A stretch of DNA of 64,000 bases. It comes from Syntrophorhabdus sp. Lineage in GTDB: Bacteria > Desulfobacterota > Syntrophorhabdia > Syntrophorhabdales > Syntrophorhabdaceae. Under the pieces are notes generated by a model, which was given only the letters and a program-made list of their open reading frames with translations, was not told the origin of the DNA and searched no databases. The stretch is taken from assembly GCA_012719415.1 (NCBI GenBank), contig JAAYAK010000237.1, forward strand, positions 1 to 64,000. Direction: 5' to 3'. Every line of letters begins with the position of its first letter. Within the stretch, counting starts at the first letter, position 1. This document shows positions 50,453-58,768 of the stretch, piece after piece. Both the position numbers and the translations under genes were made by a program.

Positions 50453-50561
50453 TGCATGGTCCGGTAGATACGTGAAGCGTATCCTCCCGAAGGGAAACGT
50501 ATTTTCATCGATGACGACATCACGCTCGCGATCACGGTAAGCAAGAAAAGGCAGAACATCC

Positions 50562-50575
50562 ATGCAACATGCAAT
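50562..50575. promoter_or_regulatory. Candidate enhancer repeats (TTGCAT)
   Basis: The minus strand reads ATTGCATGTTGCAT, a direct repeat of TTGCAT about 115 bases upstream of the -24 box of the DUF89 promoter. TGTTGCAT also occurs in the AT-rich element at 52008-52015 near the other sigma-54 promoter. Confidence 0.4.
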
Positions 50576-50576
50576 A

Positions 50577-51929
50577 CTATGCTCTTTGCCCCCGGCCATC
50601 GCTCCCGGGCGTTTCGATGTTGAGGTCCCTGATCTTTCGGTACAGCGTGCTCACATCGATGCCGAGGTCGCGCGCCGCCCGTTTCCTGTTTCCCGCGTAG
50701 CGCCGCAGGGTCTCCGCGATGAGATGTCTCTCCATGGCTTTGAGGTTCGTAACGCTATTGCCCTCGGCCGGGGAGGGGAGGCTGGGCCTGAGCTCGGGCG
50801 GGAGGTGGTGAAGTTCTATGATATCCCCACCGCACAGGACGAAGGCCTGCTCGATGATGTTTTCCAGTTCGCGGATGTTCCCGGGAAAATCATACCCCAT
50901 GAGCCGTGTCGATGCCTCGAAGGAGATCCCGGCGATGTTCTTCCCCTGGAGACGGTTGTACCTGGCTATGATATGGTCCACGAGAAGAGGGATGTCCTCT
51001 CTGCGGTCCTTCAGGGCCGGGAGAGTAAGATGGACAACACGGATCCGGTAATAGAGGTCCTCCCTGAACGTGCCTTCCCTGACGAGGCTTGCCAGGTCCT
51101 TGTTCGTGGCGGCTATCACGCGGACATCGACCTTAACCGGCTCCGTGGAGCCGAGGGGTTCGATCACGCGTTCCTGGAGCACCCGCAGGAGGCGCACCTG
51201 CAAGGCCGGCGATATGTCTCCGATCTCGTCAAGGAATATGGTGCCTCCCTGGGCCAGGGCGAAACGTCCCGGTTTGTCCTTCCGCGCGTCGGTGAAGGCG
51301 CCGGCCTTGTGCCCGAAGAACTCGCTCTCGAGGAGAGTGTCGGGCAGGGCGGCGCAGTTGACGGCCACGAAACGCCTTTTCTTCCTGGGGGAGAGATTGT
51401 GCAGGGCCCGGGCAAAAAGCTCTTTTCCTGTACCGCTCGGTCCTTCGATCAATACGGTACTGCTGCTCTCGGCGATGAGCGGAAGCATATCAAAGAGACG
51501 CATCATCACCGGGCTTCTTCCGACGATGTCCTCAAAAGTGTGGCGGCTTTGCAGCTCTTTGCGCAGCTCTTCCACCTGGCTCAAGTCCTGAAAGGTCTCG
51601 ACGCCGCCGATGACGTTTCCATCTTTGTCCCTCAGGATCGCCGTGGAGATGCGTATGGGAACCGTGAAACCCTTGTTGTTGACGATATGCGCGGTGGCGT
51701 TCACGACGGGTCGTCCCGTTTCAAAGGTCTTTCTCAGCGCGCAATCATTCTCGCAGACGTTGGCATGAAACACTTCCGAGCAAAGACGCCCGATGCTTTC
51801 CTCTCTCGGTACGCCCGTGATCCTCTCGGCTGCTTGATTGAAGGAGGTGATCCGCCAGTCAAGGTTCACGGTAAAAACGCCCTCGTTTATCGAATCAAGT
51901 ACGACGTCACGCTCATTCGTTGCATTCAT
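50577..51929 (-). CDS. PAS-containing sigma-54 enhancer-binding regulator
   Basis: 450 residues. A PAS domain (about 5-115) bears an unusual Cys set (CSEVFHANVCENDC) that might ligate a cluster or metal. The AAA+ domain (about 145-370) has GPSGTGKE, Walker B FLDEIGD and, in place of GAFTGA, GAFTDA; Fis-type HTH at about 405-440. There is no receiver domain, so it responds to an intracellular signal. It is flanked by two sigma-54 promoters, which are its likely targets. ATG 51929 follows AAGGAGG at 12 bases, rather long. Confidence 0.93.
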   Translation of the reverse strand: MNATNERDVVLDSINEGVFTVNLDWRITSFNQAAERITGVPREESIGRLCSEVFHANVCENDCALRKTFETGRPVVNATAHIVNNKGFTVPIRISTAILRDKDGNVIGGVETFQDLSQVEELRKELQSRHTFEDIVGRSPVMMRLFDMLPLIAESSSTVLIEGPSGTGKELFARALHNLSPRKKRRFVAVNCAALPDTLLESEFFGHKAGAFTDARKDKPGRFALAQGGTIFLDEIGDISPALQVRLLRVLQERVIEPLGSTEPVKVDVRVIAATNKDLASLVREGTFREDLYYRIRVVHLTLPALKDRREDIPLLVDHIIARYNRLQGKNIAGISFEASTRLMGYDFPGNIRELENIIEQAFVLCGGDIIELHHLPPELRPSLPSPAEGNSVTNLKAMERHLIAETLRRYAGNRKRAARDLGIDVSTLYRKIRDLNIETPGSDGRGQRA

Positions 51930-51968
51930 AGCTGCCGCGTTCCTCCTTCACCAGTTCCCTCGCGACTA

Positions 51969-52019
51969 AGTATAATCATGCTTATTGCCATTATCAACAC
52001 TAGTAATTGTTGCATAATG
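51969..52019. promoter_or_regulatory. Regulator promoter overlapped by an AT-rich inverted repeat
   Basis: Minus strand -35 TTGATA (51997-51992), 17-base spacer, -10 TATACT (51974-51969) serve the regulator gene. The inverted repeat CATTAT-CAACA (51989-51999) and TGTTGCATAATG (52008-52019) overlaps the -35. An adjoining 12-base palindrome ATAATGCATTAT lies at 52014-52025. A bound regulator could repress itself and activate the divergent sigma-54 promoter about 85-110 bases away. Confidence 0.6.
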
Positions 52020-52100
52020 CATTATTATTGTCAATAAAGCCAGTTCCGGATATGCCGTTATAAACCGTCAATATTGGATTTAGAGCCCCTGTACCGGTGC

Positions 52101-52116
52101 TGGTATGGATGTTGCA
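52101..52116 (+). promoter_or_regulatory. Sigma-54 promoter of the NifX/XdhC gene set
   Basis: TGGTATGGATGTTGCA has GG-N10-GC and TTGCA. The start is expected near 52127, two bases before the ATG at 52129; the ATG at 52105 would lie inside the promoter and is rejected. Confidence 0.6.
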
Positions 52117-52128
52117 AATCTTGTTATC

Positions 52129-52521
52129 ATGGTCATAGCGATAGCAGATTGGCAAGGAAATGTGTCTCCCGTTTTTGACGTATCGGACAGGCTGTGTGTT
52201 GTCGAGATGATAGATGGTGCCGAATTGAGGAGAGAGGCCAGGTCCCTGAGATACAGGGACCCATTCGGAAGGGCCAGAGAGGTGGCGGGCACAGGTGCCG
52301 AAGTGTTGATCTGCGGTGCCGTCTCCCATGTTTTTGAAACCGCTCTGATCAATGCAAGGGTTCAGGTTCTCGCCTTTATATGCGGCAATATCGATTCGGT
52401 TATCGATGCGTTCGCGGAAGGCAGATTGGCTGACAGCCGTTTCTTCATGCCCGGATGTTTCGGGAAAGGCCAGGGCTATCGGTTTCAGCACCGTCGCGGG
52501 AGAGGCCGCAAAAGGCGGTGA
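52129..52521 (+). CDS. NifX-fold protein
   Basis: 130 residues from ATG 52129 (an upstream ATG at 52105 falls within the promoter). The NifX pattern begins MVIAIADWQGNVSPVFDVSDR and continues ISG-like ICGAVSHVFETALINARVQVLAF, with a basic tail RGRGRKRR. No RBS is visible, fitting a leaderless message. It is the first of a plus-strand series running to the MBL gene at 56221. Confidence 0.85.
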   Translation: MVIAIADWQGNVSPVFDVSDRLCVVEMIDGAELRREARSLRYRDPFGRAREVAGTGAEVLICGAVSHVFETALINARVQVLAFICGNIDSVIDAFAEGRLADSRFFMPGCFGKGQGYRFQHRRGRGRKRR

Positions 52522-52557
52522 GCTGGTGACCGGCATCAACGAAAGGAGGTAACGAAC

Positions 52558-52965
52558 ATGCCAGGTGGAGATGGAACAGGACCTCGTGGATTCGGTCCCA
52601 TGACGGGGCGTGCGGCTGGTTTTTGCGCGGGCTTCGGAGCCCCGGGATACGCGACGTTTGGCACAGGCAGAGGATATGGGGCCTGGGGCAGGGGCCGTGG
52701 AGGCGGTGGGCGCGGTTACAGGAACTGGTATCACGCGACAGGTCTGACAGGTTGGCAGAGAGCGGCCGGCTATGTGCCGACGTGGGGTGGCCCCGTTGCT
52801 TACGGCAGGACCTATTACGCCCCTCCTCCCGTGCCGCCGATCAGTCGGCAGCAGGAAATGGACGCTTTGAAGGCCCAGGCGGAATATCTGGAAGATGCCC
52901 TCGAAGGTGTCCGCATGCAACTCAAGGAACTGGAGGATAAACAAAGCGGCAAACAGGGAACCTGA
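52558..52965 (+). CDS. DUF5320-type Gly-rich protein with C-terminal coiled coil
   Basis: 135 residues, RBS GGAGG. Starts MPGGDGTGPRGFGPMTGR, the same signature as at 44561-44812, then a Gly/Arg/Tyr-rich middle and a coiled-coil tail (about 98-128, LKAQAEYLEDALEGVRMQL). It lacks the zinc ribbon of the other copy. Function unknown. Confidence 0.85.
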   Translation: MPGGDGTGPRGFGPMTGRAAGFCAGFGAPGYATFGTGRGYGAWGRGRGGGGRGYRNWYHATGLTGWQRAAGYVPTWGGPVAYGRTYYAPPPVPPISRQQEMDALKAQAEYLEDALEGVRMQLKELEDKQSGKQGT

Positions 52966-53054
52966 AGGCGCCAAGCGGGCAGGAGACGGCGGTGCGGGAG
53001 ACCACCACCGCCTCCCCGCTTTACTTCTTCAGGAGGTAAGCCAGGAGGTTTATT

Positions 53055-53654
53055 ATGTTTATTGCGGTTACGTCGGAAGGTCCTTCTCTTGACGCGAGGA
53101 TCGATCAGCGATTTGGAAGATGCAGATATTTTCTCATCATCAACACCGACGATCTCAGTTTCGAGGCCATAGAGAACCAGAACGCGGCCCTTGGCGGCGG
53201 GGCCGGGATCCAATCGGCCCGGATGATCGTCGACAGGGGAGTGGCCCGGGTTTTCACGGGTGCCTGCGGTCCCAACGCTTACCAGGTGCTCGCGGCAGCG
53301 GGAGTGGATGTTGTCACGGGTTGCGCGGGAAATGTCCGGGATGTGATCGGTCAGTCCCGGGAAGGAAGTTTCACGACCGCGGCAGGCCCCAATGTGGCTG
53401 ACCATTACGGCATGGGCCAGGGTTTCGCGGCCGGGTCAGGCGGCGGCATGGGACGCGGCATGGGCATGGGCGGCGGCATGGGACGCGGCATGGGCATGGG
53501 CGGAAACCGTCCGGTCGCTGGACAGAGCGCGGGTCCGCAGAACATCCCGGAGACGGCTGACGAAGAACTGGAGACGCTGAAGCGGGAGATGGACCGGATC
53601 GGCAAACGCATCAGTGATCTCGAAAGGCAAAAGGGCGGCAAAGGAAAGAGCTGA
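53055..53654 (+). CDS. NifX-fold protein with Gly-Met repeats and coiled-coil tail
   Basis: 199 residues, RBS AGGAGG. Residues 1-110 are a NifX domain (SLDARIDQRFGRCRYFLII, NQNAALGGGAGIQSARMI, CGPNAYQVLAAAGVDVV). Residues 130-155 are GGGMGRGMGM-type repeats encoded by two exact 30-base units. The C-terminus (about 170-195) is a coiled coil like that of the preceding protein, suggesting that the two interact. Met-rich loops can bind Cu(I), but this is inference. Confidence 0.87.
   Translation: MFIAVTSEGPSLDARIDQRFGRCRYFLIINTDDLSFEAIENQNAALGGGAGIQSARMIVDRGVARVFTGACGPNAYQVLAAAGVDVVTGCAGNVRDVIGQSREGSFTTAAGPNVADHYGMGQGFAAGSGGGMGRGMGMGGGMGRGMGMGGNRPVAGQSAGPQNIPETADEELETLKREMDRIGKRISDLERQKGGKGKS
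53441..53500 (+). repeat. Exact 30-base tandem duplication within the NifX gene
   Basis: Two identical 30-base units, 53441-53470 and 53471-53500, encode GGGMGRGMGM twice. Confidence 0.9.
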
Positions 53655-53728
53655 AGGAGGGGGGGAGCGCTGGAGATACCGGGGTTTGAGGTTTGCTGTT
53701 GCCGCTTGACCCCCGTGGAAAGGGAGCA

Positions 53729-54730
53729 ATGGATATCTTCAATACTATACTGAGCCTTCTGCGGCAGGGTTCCCATGGTGTGCTCGCGACGGTGGTGAGA
53801 AGAGCGGGGTCTGCCCCCCGTGACGTAGGCTCAAAGATGCTCGTGACCGATGAGGGAAGAGTGTTCGGGACCGTCGGCGGAGGGCAACTGGAATCGGAGG
53901 CGTACGCGAAGGCAACGGAGATAATGGGGGAAGGTCTCACCGTGATGCTCCGTGTCAACATGGACGCAACGCGGGTTGAAGACAGAGCCATGCTCTGCGG
54001 AGGCAGCGTTGACATTCTTCTCGAGCCTGTCAGGGAAGAGCGTCGCGCTGTTTATGAGGCAGTTGGAAGATGCATTGAGGACAGGGAGCGCGCTATGGTG
54101 CTTACACGGTTCGGTCCCCGCGGGTTCGCAAAATCGTTGATCCGGGGAGATGGAACCGTGATCGGCGATCATGTGGATCGGCAAGCCTTAGACCGTTGCA
54201 TGGACCTCATGAACCTCAGCCGATCGGAATTGTCGGAAGAAACGTTCGCCGAACCTGTCACGATCACCGTGCCTCTTTACATCTTTGGCGCCGGGCATGT
54301 ATCCCAGCATCTCTCAAGGATCGCGAAGGCAGCCGGTTTTTCCGTGACCGTTATCGACGACAGGAAGGAATTCGCCAATATCGACAGGTTCAGCGAGGCC
54401 GACGCCATCGTTACGGGTCAGTTCCGGGACGTCTTTTCCTCTCTCGACTTTACGGGGAACGAGTACGTGGCCATATTGACGAGGAGCCAGGAACAGGACG
54501 CTCTCGTCCTGGAAGAGGTGTTGAGGAGGAACACGAAATACGTCGGAATGATGGGGAGCACGCGAAAGATCGGTATCATCATGGAGAGCCTTCACAAAAA
54601 GGGCCTTGAGCGGAAGACCACCGGCAGTGTCCACGCCCCTATCGGTCTTGACATCGACGCGGAAACGCCGCAGGAGGTGGCCGTAAGCATCGTGGCCGAA
54701 ATGATAAAGGTGAAAAATGCCAAACACTGA
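53729..54730 (+). CDS. xdhC: XdhC/CoxI-family protein
   Basis: 333 residues from ATG 53729 (RBS AAAGGGAG). An N-terminal CoxI domain (GSAPRDVGSKMLV, TVGGGQLE) and the C-terminal XdhC Rossmann domain (IFGAGHVSQHLSRIA) with GMMGSTRK are present. Such proteins sulfurate and insert the molybdenum cofactor into hydroxylases. No hydroxylase gene is near. It overlaps the radical SAM gene by 14 bases. Confidence 0.9.
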   Translation: MDIFNTILSLLRQGSHGVLATVVRRAGSAPRDVGSKMLVTDEGRVFGTVGGGQLESEAYAKATEIMGEGLTVMLRVNMDATRVEDRAMLCGGSVDILLEPVREERRAVYEAVGRCIEDRERAMVLTRFGPRGFAKSLIRGDGTVIGDHVDRQALDRCMDLMNLSRSELSEETFAEPVTITVPLYIFGAGHVSQHLSRIAKAAGFSVTVIDDRKEFANIDRFSEADAIVTGQFRDVFSSLDFTGNEYVAILTRSQEQDALVLEEVLRRNTKYVGMMGSTRKIGIIMESLHKKGLERKTTGSVHAPIGLDIDAETPQEVAVSIVAEMIKVKNAKH

Positions 54731-55502
54731 TTATCAATATATCTATGGTCCCGTACCATCCTGGAGGCTTGGAAGCTCTCTGGGGATCGATCTTCTCTCG
54801 CGTCCTGAAAAGATCTGCTCCTTCGATTGCACCTATTGTCAACTTGGCAGGAACAACGTCAAGAGGACGACGAGAGGCCTGTTTGTCAGCACCGAGGACA
54901 TGGTAAGAGAGATCGGGTCATTGCCGGAGGTGGCCATTGATTACCTGACCTTTTCGGGCAGGGGTGAGCCCACGCTCGCGTTGAACCTTGGCGAGGCCAT
55001 CCGGTCCCTGAGGAGGATCAGGAAGGAAAAGATATCGGTTATAACAAACTCGTCTCTCATGACCAGGAAAGATGTGCGCAAAGACCTTCTTCGCGCTGAC
55101 TTCGTGATAGCCAAGCTGGACGCTGCCACCGACGAGGTCTTTGAGGCGGTCAACAGGCCGGCAGAGGGCGTGCGCTTTCGGGATGTTGTCGAAGCGCTTG
55201 CCGATTTCAGAAAAGAGTTCTCGGGGAGATTCGCTCTCCAGATAATGTTCGTGGCAGCCAACAGGGACACCGCGCGGGAGATCTCGGATATTGTGGAAGT
55301 CATCGGGCCCGACGAGGTTCAGCTCAATACCCCGTTGAGACCCTGCATGGAAAAGCCGCTGCCCCCGGAGGACATGGGGCACATAAAGATGTTTTTCAAC
55401 AAGCAGGGATTGCGGTCTGTGAATGTCTATTCTGCCGGGAAGAAAGAGGTGGTTCCCTTGAGTGGTGCCGATACCCTGTTAAGAAGGGGAAAGGAGATCT
55501 GA
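54717..55502 (+). CDS. Radical SAM protein
   Basis: 261 residues. The cluster motif is CSFDCTYC (about 34-41), followed by a GEP-type segment SGRGEPTLALN. It starts with GPVPSWRLGSSLGID, a pattern of small radical SAM proteins related to the TYW1/YbbK-like type. Product unknown. The position between XdhC and an MBL hydrolase suggests a cofactor role. Confidence 0.85.
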   Translation: MPNTDYQYIYGPVPSWRLGSSLGIDLLSRPEKICSFDCTYCQLGRNNVKRTTRGLFVSTEDMVREIGSLPEVAIDYLTFSGRGEPTLALNLGEAIRSLRRIRKEKISVITNSSLMTRKDVRKDLLRADFVIAKLDAATDEVFEAVNRPAEGVRFRDVVEALADFRKEFSGRFALQIMFVAANRDTAREISDIVEVIGPDEVQLNTPLRPCMEKPLPPEDMGHIKMFFNKQGLRSVNVYSAGKKEVVPLSGADTLLRRGKEI

Positions 55503-55510
55503 TTTCGTAG

Positions 55511-56221
55511 ATGAACATAAGGATACTTTTTGACAACAGGAAGCGAGATAAGGGCTACTTCGCGGGCTGGGGTGTTTCCTATCTCATCGACGGACATATC
55601 CTCTTCGATGCCGGAGAGAACGAAGACATGCTGTTCCACAATATGCGGTCGATGGGTGTGAAACCGGAAGAGATCACGAAGATAGTCGTGTCCCACGAAC
55701 ACTGGGACCACGTAGGCGGGTTGTGGCGTCTTTTGGCGCACAACCCCGGTATGCCCGCGTACATCTGTCCCGGTGTAAGCATCGAATTCAAGGACAAGAT
55801 CACATCCTTCGGCGCGGATATCACTTTCGTGGAACCATTCATGGAGATAGACAGGAATGTTTTCACGACGGGGGAGACCATAGGGATCACCCGGTACGGC
55901 ATGATCCCCGAGCAGGCCCTCGTTCTGAGATCCGAAAAGGGTGCCACTGTCATCACGGGCTGCGCGCACAACGGGATTGTCGATATCCTGGCGTCGGTGC
56001 GTGAAAAAATACCCGAACCGATCTACCTGGTCCTGGGCGGTTTTCACACCCTCGACCTCCCGCCTTCCGTTGTCAGGTTGATGATAAAGAGATTCCGGGA
56101 GATGGATGTGGCCAGGGTGGCCCCCACCCACTGCACCGGAATGGAAGCGATCCAGTTGTTCAGAGAAGCGTACGGGTCCGATTTCGTTGAGGCGGTCGTG
56201 GGTACGAACCTCGAGGTCTGA
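55511..56221 (+). CDS. MBL-fold hydrolase
   Basis: 236 residues. Metal motif SHEHWDHVGG near 62-71, later His in GCAHNG and GGFHT, and PTHCTG near the end. Related to the dihydropterin MBL family like the Tat-exported one at 36615, but with no signal, so cytoplasmic. It lies nine bases after the radical SAM gene. The plus series ends here, facing the Fe-S subunit gene. Confidence 0.88.
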   Translation: MNIRILFDNRKRDKGYFAGWGVSYLIDGHILFDAGENEDMLFHNMRSMGVKPEEITKIVVSHEHWDHVGGLWRLLAHNPGMPAYICPGVSIEFKDKITSFGADITFVEPFMEIDRNVFTTGETIGITRYGMIPEQALVLRSEKGATVITGCAHNGIVDILASVREKIPEPIYLVLGGFHTLDLPPSVVRLMIKRFREMDVARVAPTHCTGMEAIQLFREAYGSDFVEAVVGTNLEV

Positions 56222-56228
56222 GGCGCTG

Positions 56229-57410
56229 TCAGTGCGCGCCGGCGGCCTCCGCCAGTATCTCCGCGATGTCCTTTACGGCCAGCGTCCCCTCGAGTTCCTC
56301 CGCCTTGACGGCGTCTTCCAGCATGACGAGGCATTTCGGGCATGCCACCGCAAGGACGGTCGCACCCGTTTCGGCGGCATGTCTGACCCTCTGTCTCGCC
56401 GGGCTCGCATCGCTGCCGCCGAGAAGGTCTATCTCGAAATTACCGGCCCCTCCCCCGCAACACAGGGCGGCGTCCCTGTTCTTCTCCATCTCGACCAATC
56501 GAAGGGAGGGAACGGCGGCGAGAAGCCTCCTCGGGGTCTCATACTCGTCGTTCCATCGGCTCAGGAAGCACGGGTCATGGTATGTGACCCGCGCGTCGAA
56601 TCCGGCCGAGACAGGGAGCCTTCCTTCCTGTATCAGCTCAAGGAGCAAACGGGTGTAGTGGAATACCTGGAAGTCCCCTCCATACCGTGGGTAGAGGTTT
56701 TTCACAGCGTTGTAGCCGTGGGGTGAAAGGGTGACGATCTTTTTCGCGCCGAGGGACGAAAAGCGCTCAACATTGTTCTCTGCCAGCATTTCGAAAAGGC
56801 CCGCCTCGCCCAGCTTGTGCACCTCGTTGCCGTCACAGTTTTCCTCGCTGCCCAGCACCCCGAAGGACACGCCGGCCCTGCCGAGCAGGGTCCCGAGCGC
56901 CCGGGCGGCCCTCTGCGCCCGCGTGTCGTAGGAACCCGTGCATCCCACGTAGTACAGGTATTCCTGGCCTTCGTACCTGTCTATGTCCGTCCCTTCCATC
57001 CACGAGTCGCGTCTGCTGCGCGCGTTGCCGTAAGGGTTGCCGTGAAGGTCGATGTTCTCGAGGAACTTTCTCACTGACTGCGGGACCTTTCCCCGTTCTA
57101 TCATCTCGCCCCTTGCCGCCACCACCATGTTGACGATGTTCACGTTGAAGCTCAAAGGACATTTGACCTCGCAGTTCCTGCAGGTGGTGCAGGAATAGAG
57201 GATCTCGGCGAGGTGTTCCGACCAGTCGAGCGTTTCGTTCAGCCATGCCCGCGTCAGCCAGAGCCTCCCGCCGCATGAGTAAGGCTCCATGCGGAAGCGC
57301 GCGTAGGGAGGGCAGTTGTTGACGTCCATCCAGTTCGTGGGGAATTTGCAGTACCCGCATCTGAAGCAGCGATGGATGAGATCGTTGAATTCGTAGGTAT
57401 CGATGGACAC
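56229..57410 (-). CDS. CCG-domain Fe-S oxidoreductase subunit
   Basis: 393 residues from GTG 57410, which shares a base with the upstream stop (TAGTG) and has GGGAGG. An N-terminal Cys set (CFRCGYC) and a [4Fe-4S] motif CTTCRNCEVKCP precede two CCG domains, marked by YYVGCTGSYD / EENCDGNE and DPCFLSRW / ALCCGGGAGNFE. It resembles GlcF/HdrD-like subunits and would take electrons from the FAD subunit. Confidence 0.9.
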   Translation of the reverse strand: MSIDTYEFNDLIHRCFRCGYCKFPTNWMDVNNCPPYARFRMEPYSCGGRLWLTRAWLNETLDWSEHLAEILYSCTTCRNCEVKCPLSFNVNIVNMVVAARGEMIERGKVPQSVRKFLENIDLHGNPYGNARSRRDSWMEGTDIDRYEGQEYLYYVGCTGSYDTRAQRAARALGTLLGRAGVSFGVLGSEENCDGNEVHKLGEAGLFEMLAENNVERFSSLGAKKIVTLSPHGYNAVKNLYPRYGGDFQVFHYTRLLLELIQEGRLPVSAGFDARVTYHDPCFLSRWNDEYETPRRLLAAVPSLRLVEMEKNRDAALCCGGGAGNFEIDLLGGSDASPARQRVRHAAETGATVLAVACPKCLVMLEDAVKAEELEGTLAVKDIAEILAEAAGAH

Positions 57411-58768
57411 TATACTCCCTCCCAATTCCCCGGGTTCATGATACCTTCCGGGTCGAGGACCTCTTTGATGCGCCTCATGAGCGCCCGCGTGCCCGGGTCG
57501 AGACGCTCGATGATAAGCTGCTGTCCGTAGGTTCCCGGTTTCCATATGACACCTCCGAGCTCGATGACGAGGTCATCGGTCTCGTGGAGGGCCTCCCGGG
57601 CCTCACGCATCGAGCCGGGGTCCGCCCTGTTGAAGGCGTAGGTCCATGCGAACATCATCGAGTGCCCGACCCCGACGATCCGTCCCGTCACGGTGTAGGG
57701 GATATCATGCCTCTCCGATATCTCCCGTCCCCTGCGATAGCATTCCGGGTATCTTTCGATGGGCATGATACTTCCCACATATTCGAAGCCGCCGCCCTTC
57801 TTGTAGTCGGAGCTTTTCGATATTTGGGGATGATCGAGCCCGCGGGTGAATCCCAGGTAGCCTCCCTGTCCCCGGCTGATGTATTCTCCCAGGGTATCAT
57901 CCCAGATGATCTCCTGCTTGAACTCGAGCTCCTTCTCGGTGTCCGCGGCGATATTCACCGTGAAGTGCTGAAGGCCGAGGCCAAAGGGCGGGATGGCACG
58001 GCTGTATGCTATGACGTCCTCCGCCATTTGCGTTCTCGTGATCTTGCCGATGATCTCAGGCACGAGTTCCTCGTCTTCCACGACAAACTGGCCGATACCC
58101 CGGATGCGCCTCGCCGGGTAGAGGCGGATGGACAACCTGGTGACGATACCCGTCGTTCCGCACCACCCGAAGAAGAGCCCCACGTCGGGAAGGGGATGAT
58201 TGGTGAACCATGAAGCGCCTATGGCGCAGGAACCGAAACGGCAGACATCCCCTGTCGGCAGCACGACCTCAAGGCCGTTGACCTGATCGGAGTTGAAACC
58301 GTAGGGCTGAGCGAGATCTCCCTGCCCGTGAATGAGCACGTTCCCGGCAATGGTCGCCGTCGGCGGGGCCCCCGGTTCCGAATGCGTGAGGCCCGGATGG
58401 TGCGTTGCCAGGTAGGAGGTGAGCTGCCCCTGTGAGACGCCGCATTCAAGAAGGGCGTAACGGCCTTTCTCGTTCACCTCGATTATGCTGTCCATGCGCT
58501 TGAGGTCGACGAGGATCCCGCCCCTGAGGGGAACGGCGAGACCGGCGAGCGACAGCCCTCCGCCGAGGGGGACCACGGGGACCTTTTCCCTGTTGGCAAG
58601 ACGCACTATCTCCCGGACCTGTTCCGTGGTCCTCGGCGCCACGACATAATCAGGCCGGTGAGGCTCCGCCGTTCCCAGGTCGAAGGAATAGATATAGAGT
58701 TCCTCGGGCCTGTCGGAGACGTGATCCGCATCAACGATGTCAACGAGTGCCTGGTAGATCGCTGTCAT
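57410..58768 (-). CDS. FAD-linked oxidase (GlcD/lactate-dehydrogenase type)
   Basis: 452 residues from ATG 58768 (GGGAGGTGG). The FAD-binding PCMH domain has VVPLGGGLSLAGLAVPLRGG and GAPPTATIAGNVLIHGQGDL; the C-terminal substrate domain ends in LDPEGIMNPGNWEG. It oxidises a 2-hydroxy acid such as glycolate or lactate. It is sandwiched between two Fe-S subunits and overlaps both by one to four bases. Confidence 0.9.
   Translation of the reverse strand: MTAIYQALVDIVDADHVSDRPEELYIYSFDLGTAEPHRPDYVVAPRTTEQVREIVRLANREKVPVVPLGGGLSLAGLAVPLRGGILVDLKRMDSIIEVNEKGRYALLECGVSQGQLTSYLATHHPGLTHSEPGAPPTATIAGNVLIHGQGDLAQPYGFNSDQVNGLEVVLPTGDVCRFGSCAIGASWFTNHPLPDVGLFFGWCGTTGIVTRLSIRLYPARRIRGIGQFVVEDEELVPEIIGKITRTQMAEDVIAYSRAIPPFGLGLQHFTVNIAADTEKELEFKQEIIWDDTLGEYISRGQGGYLGFTRGLDHPQISKSSDYKKGGGFEYVGSIMPIERYPECYRRGREISERHDIPYTVTGRIVGVGHSMMFAWTYAFNRADPGSMREAREALHETDDLVIELGGVIWKPGTYGQQLIIERLDPGTRALMRRIKEVLDPEGIMNPGNWEGV

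Noticed and set aside
52105-52128. Earlier ATG start for the NifX gene
   Set aside because: It lies inside the sigma-54 promoter and adds residues before the normal NifX start.
31442-53654. NifX-type genes as part of a nitrogen-fixation cluster
   Set aside because: No nifH, D, K, E, N or B is present; the partners match ORP-type loci.
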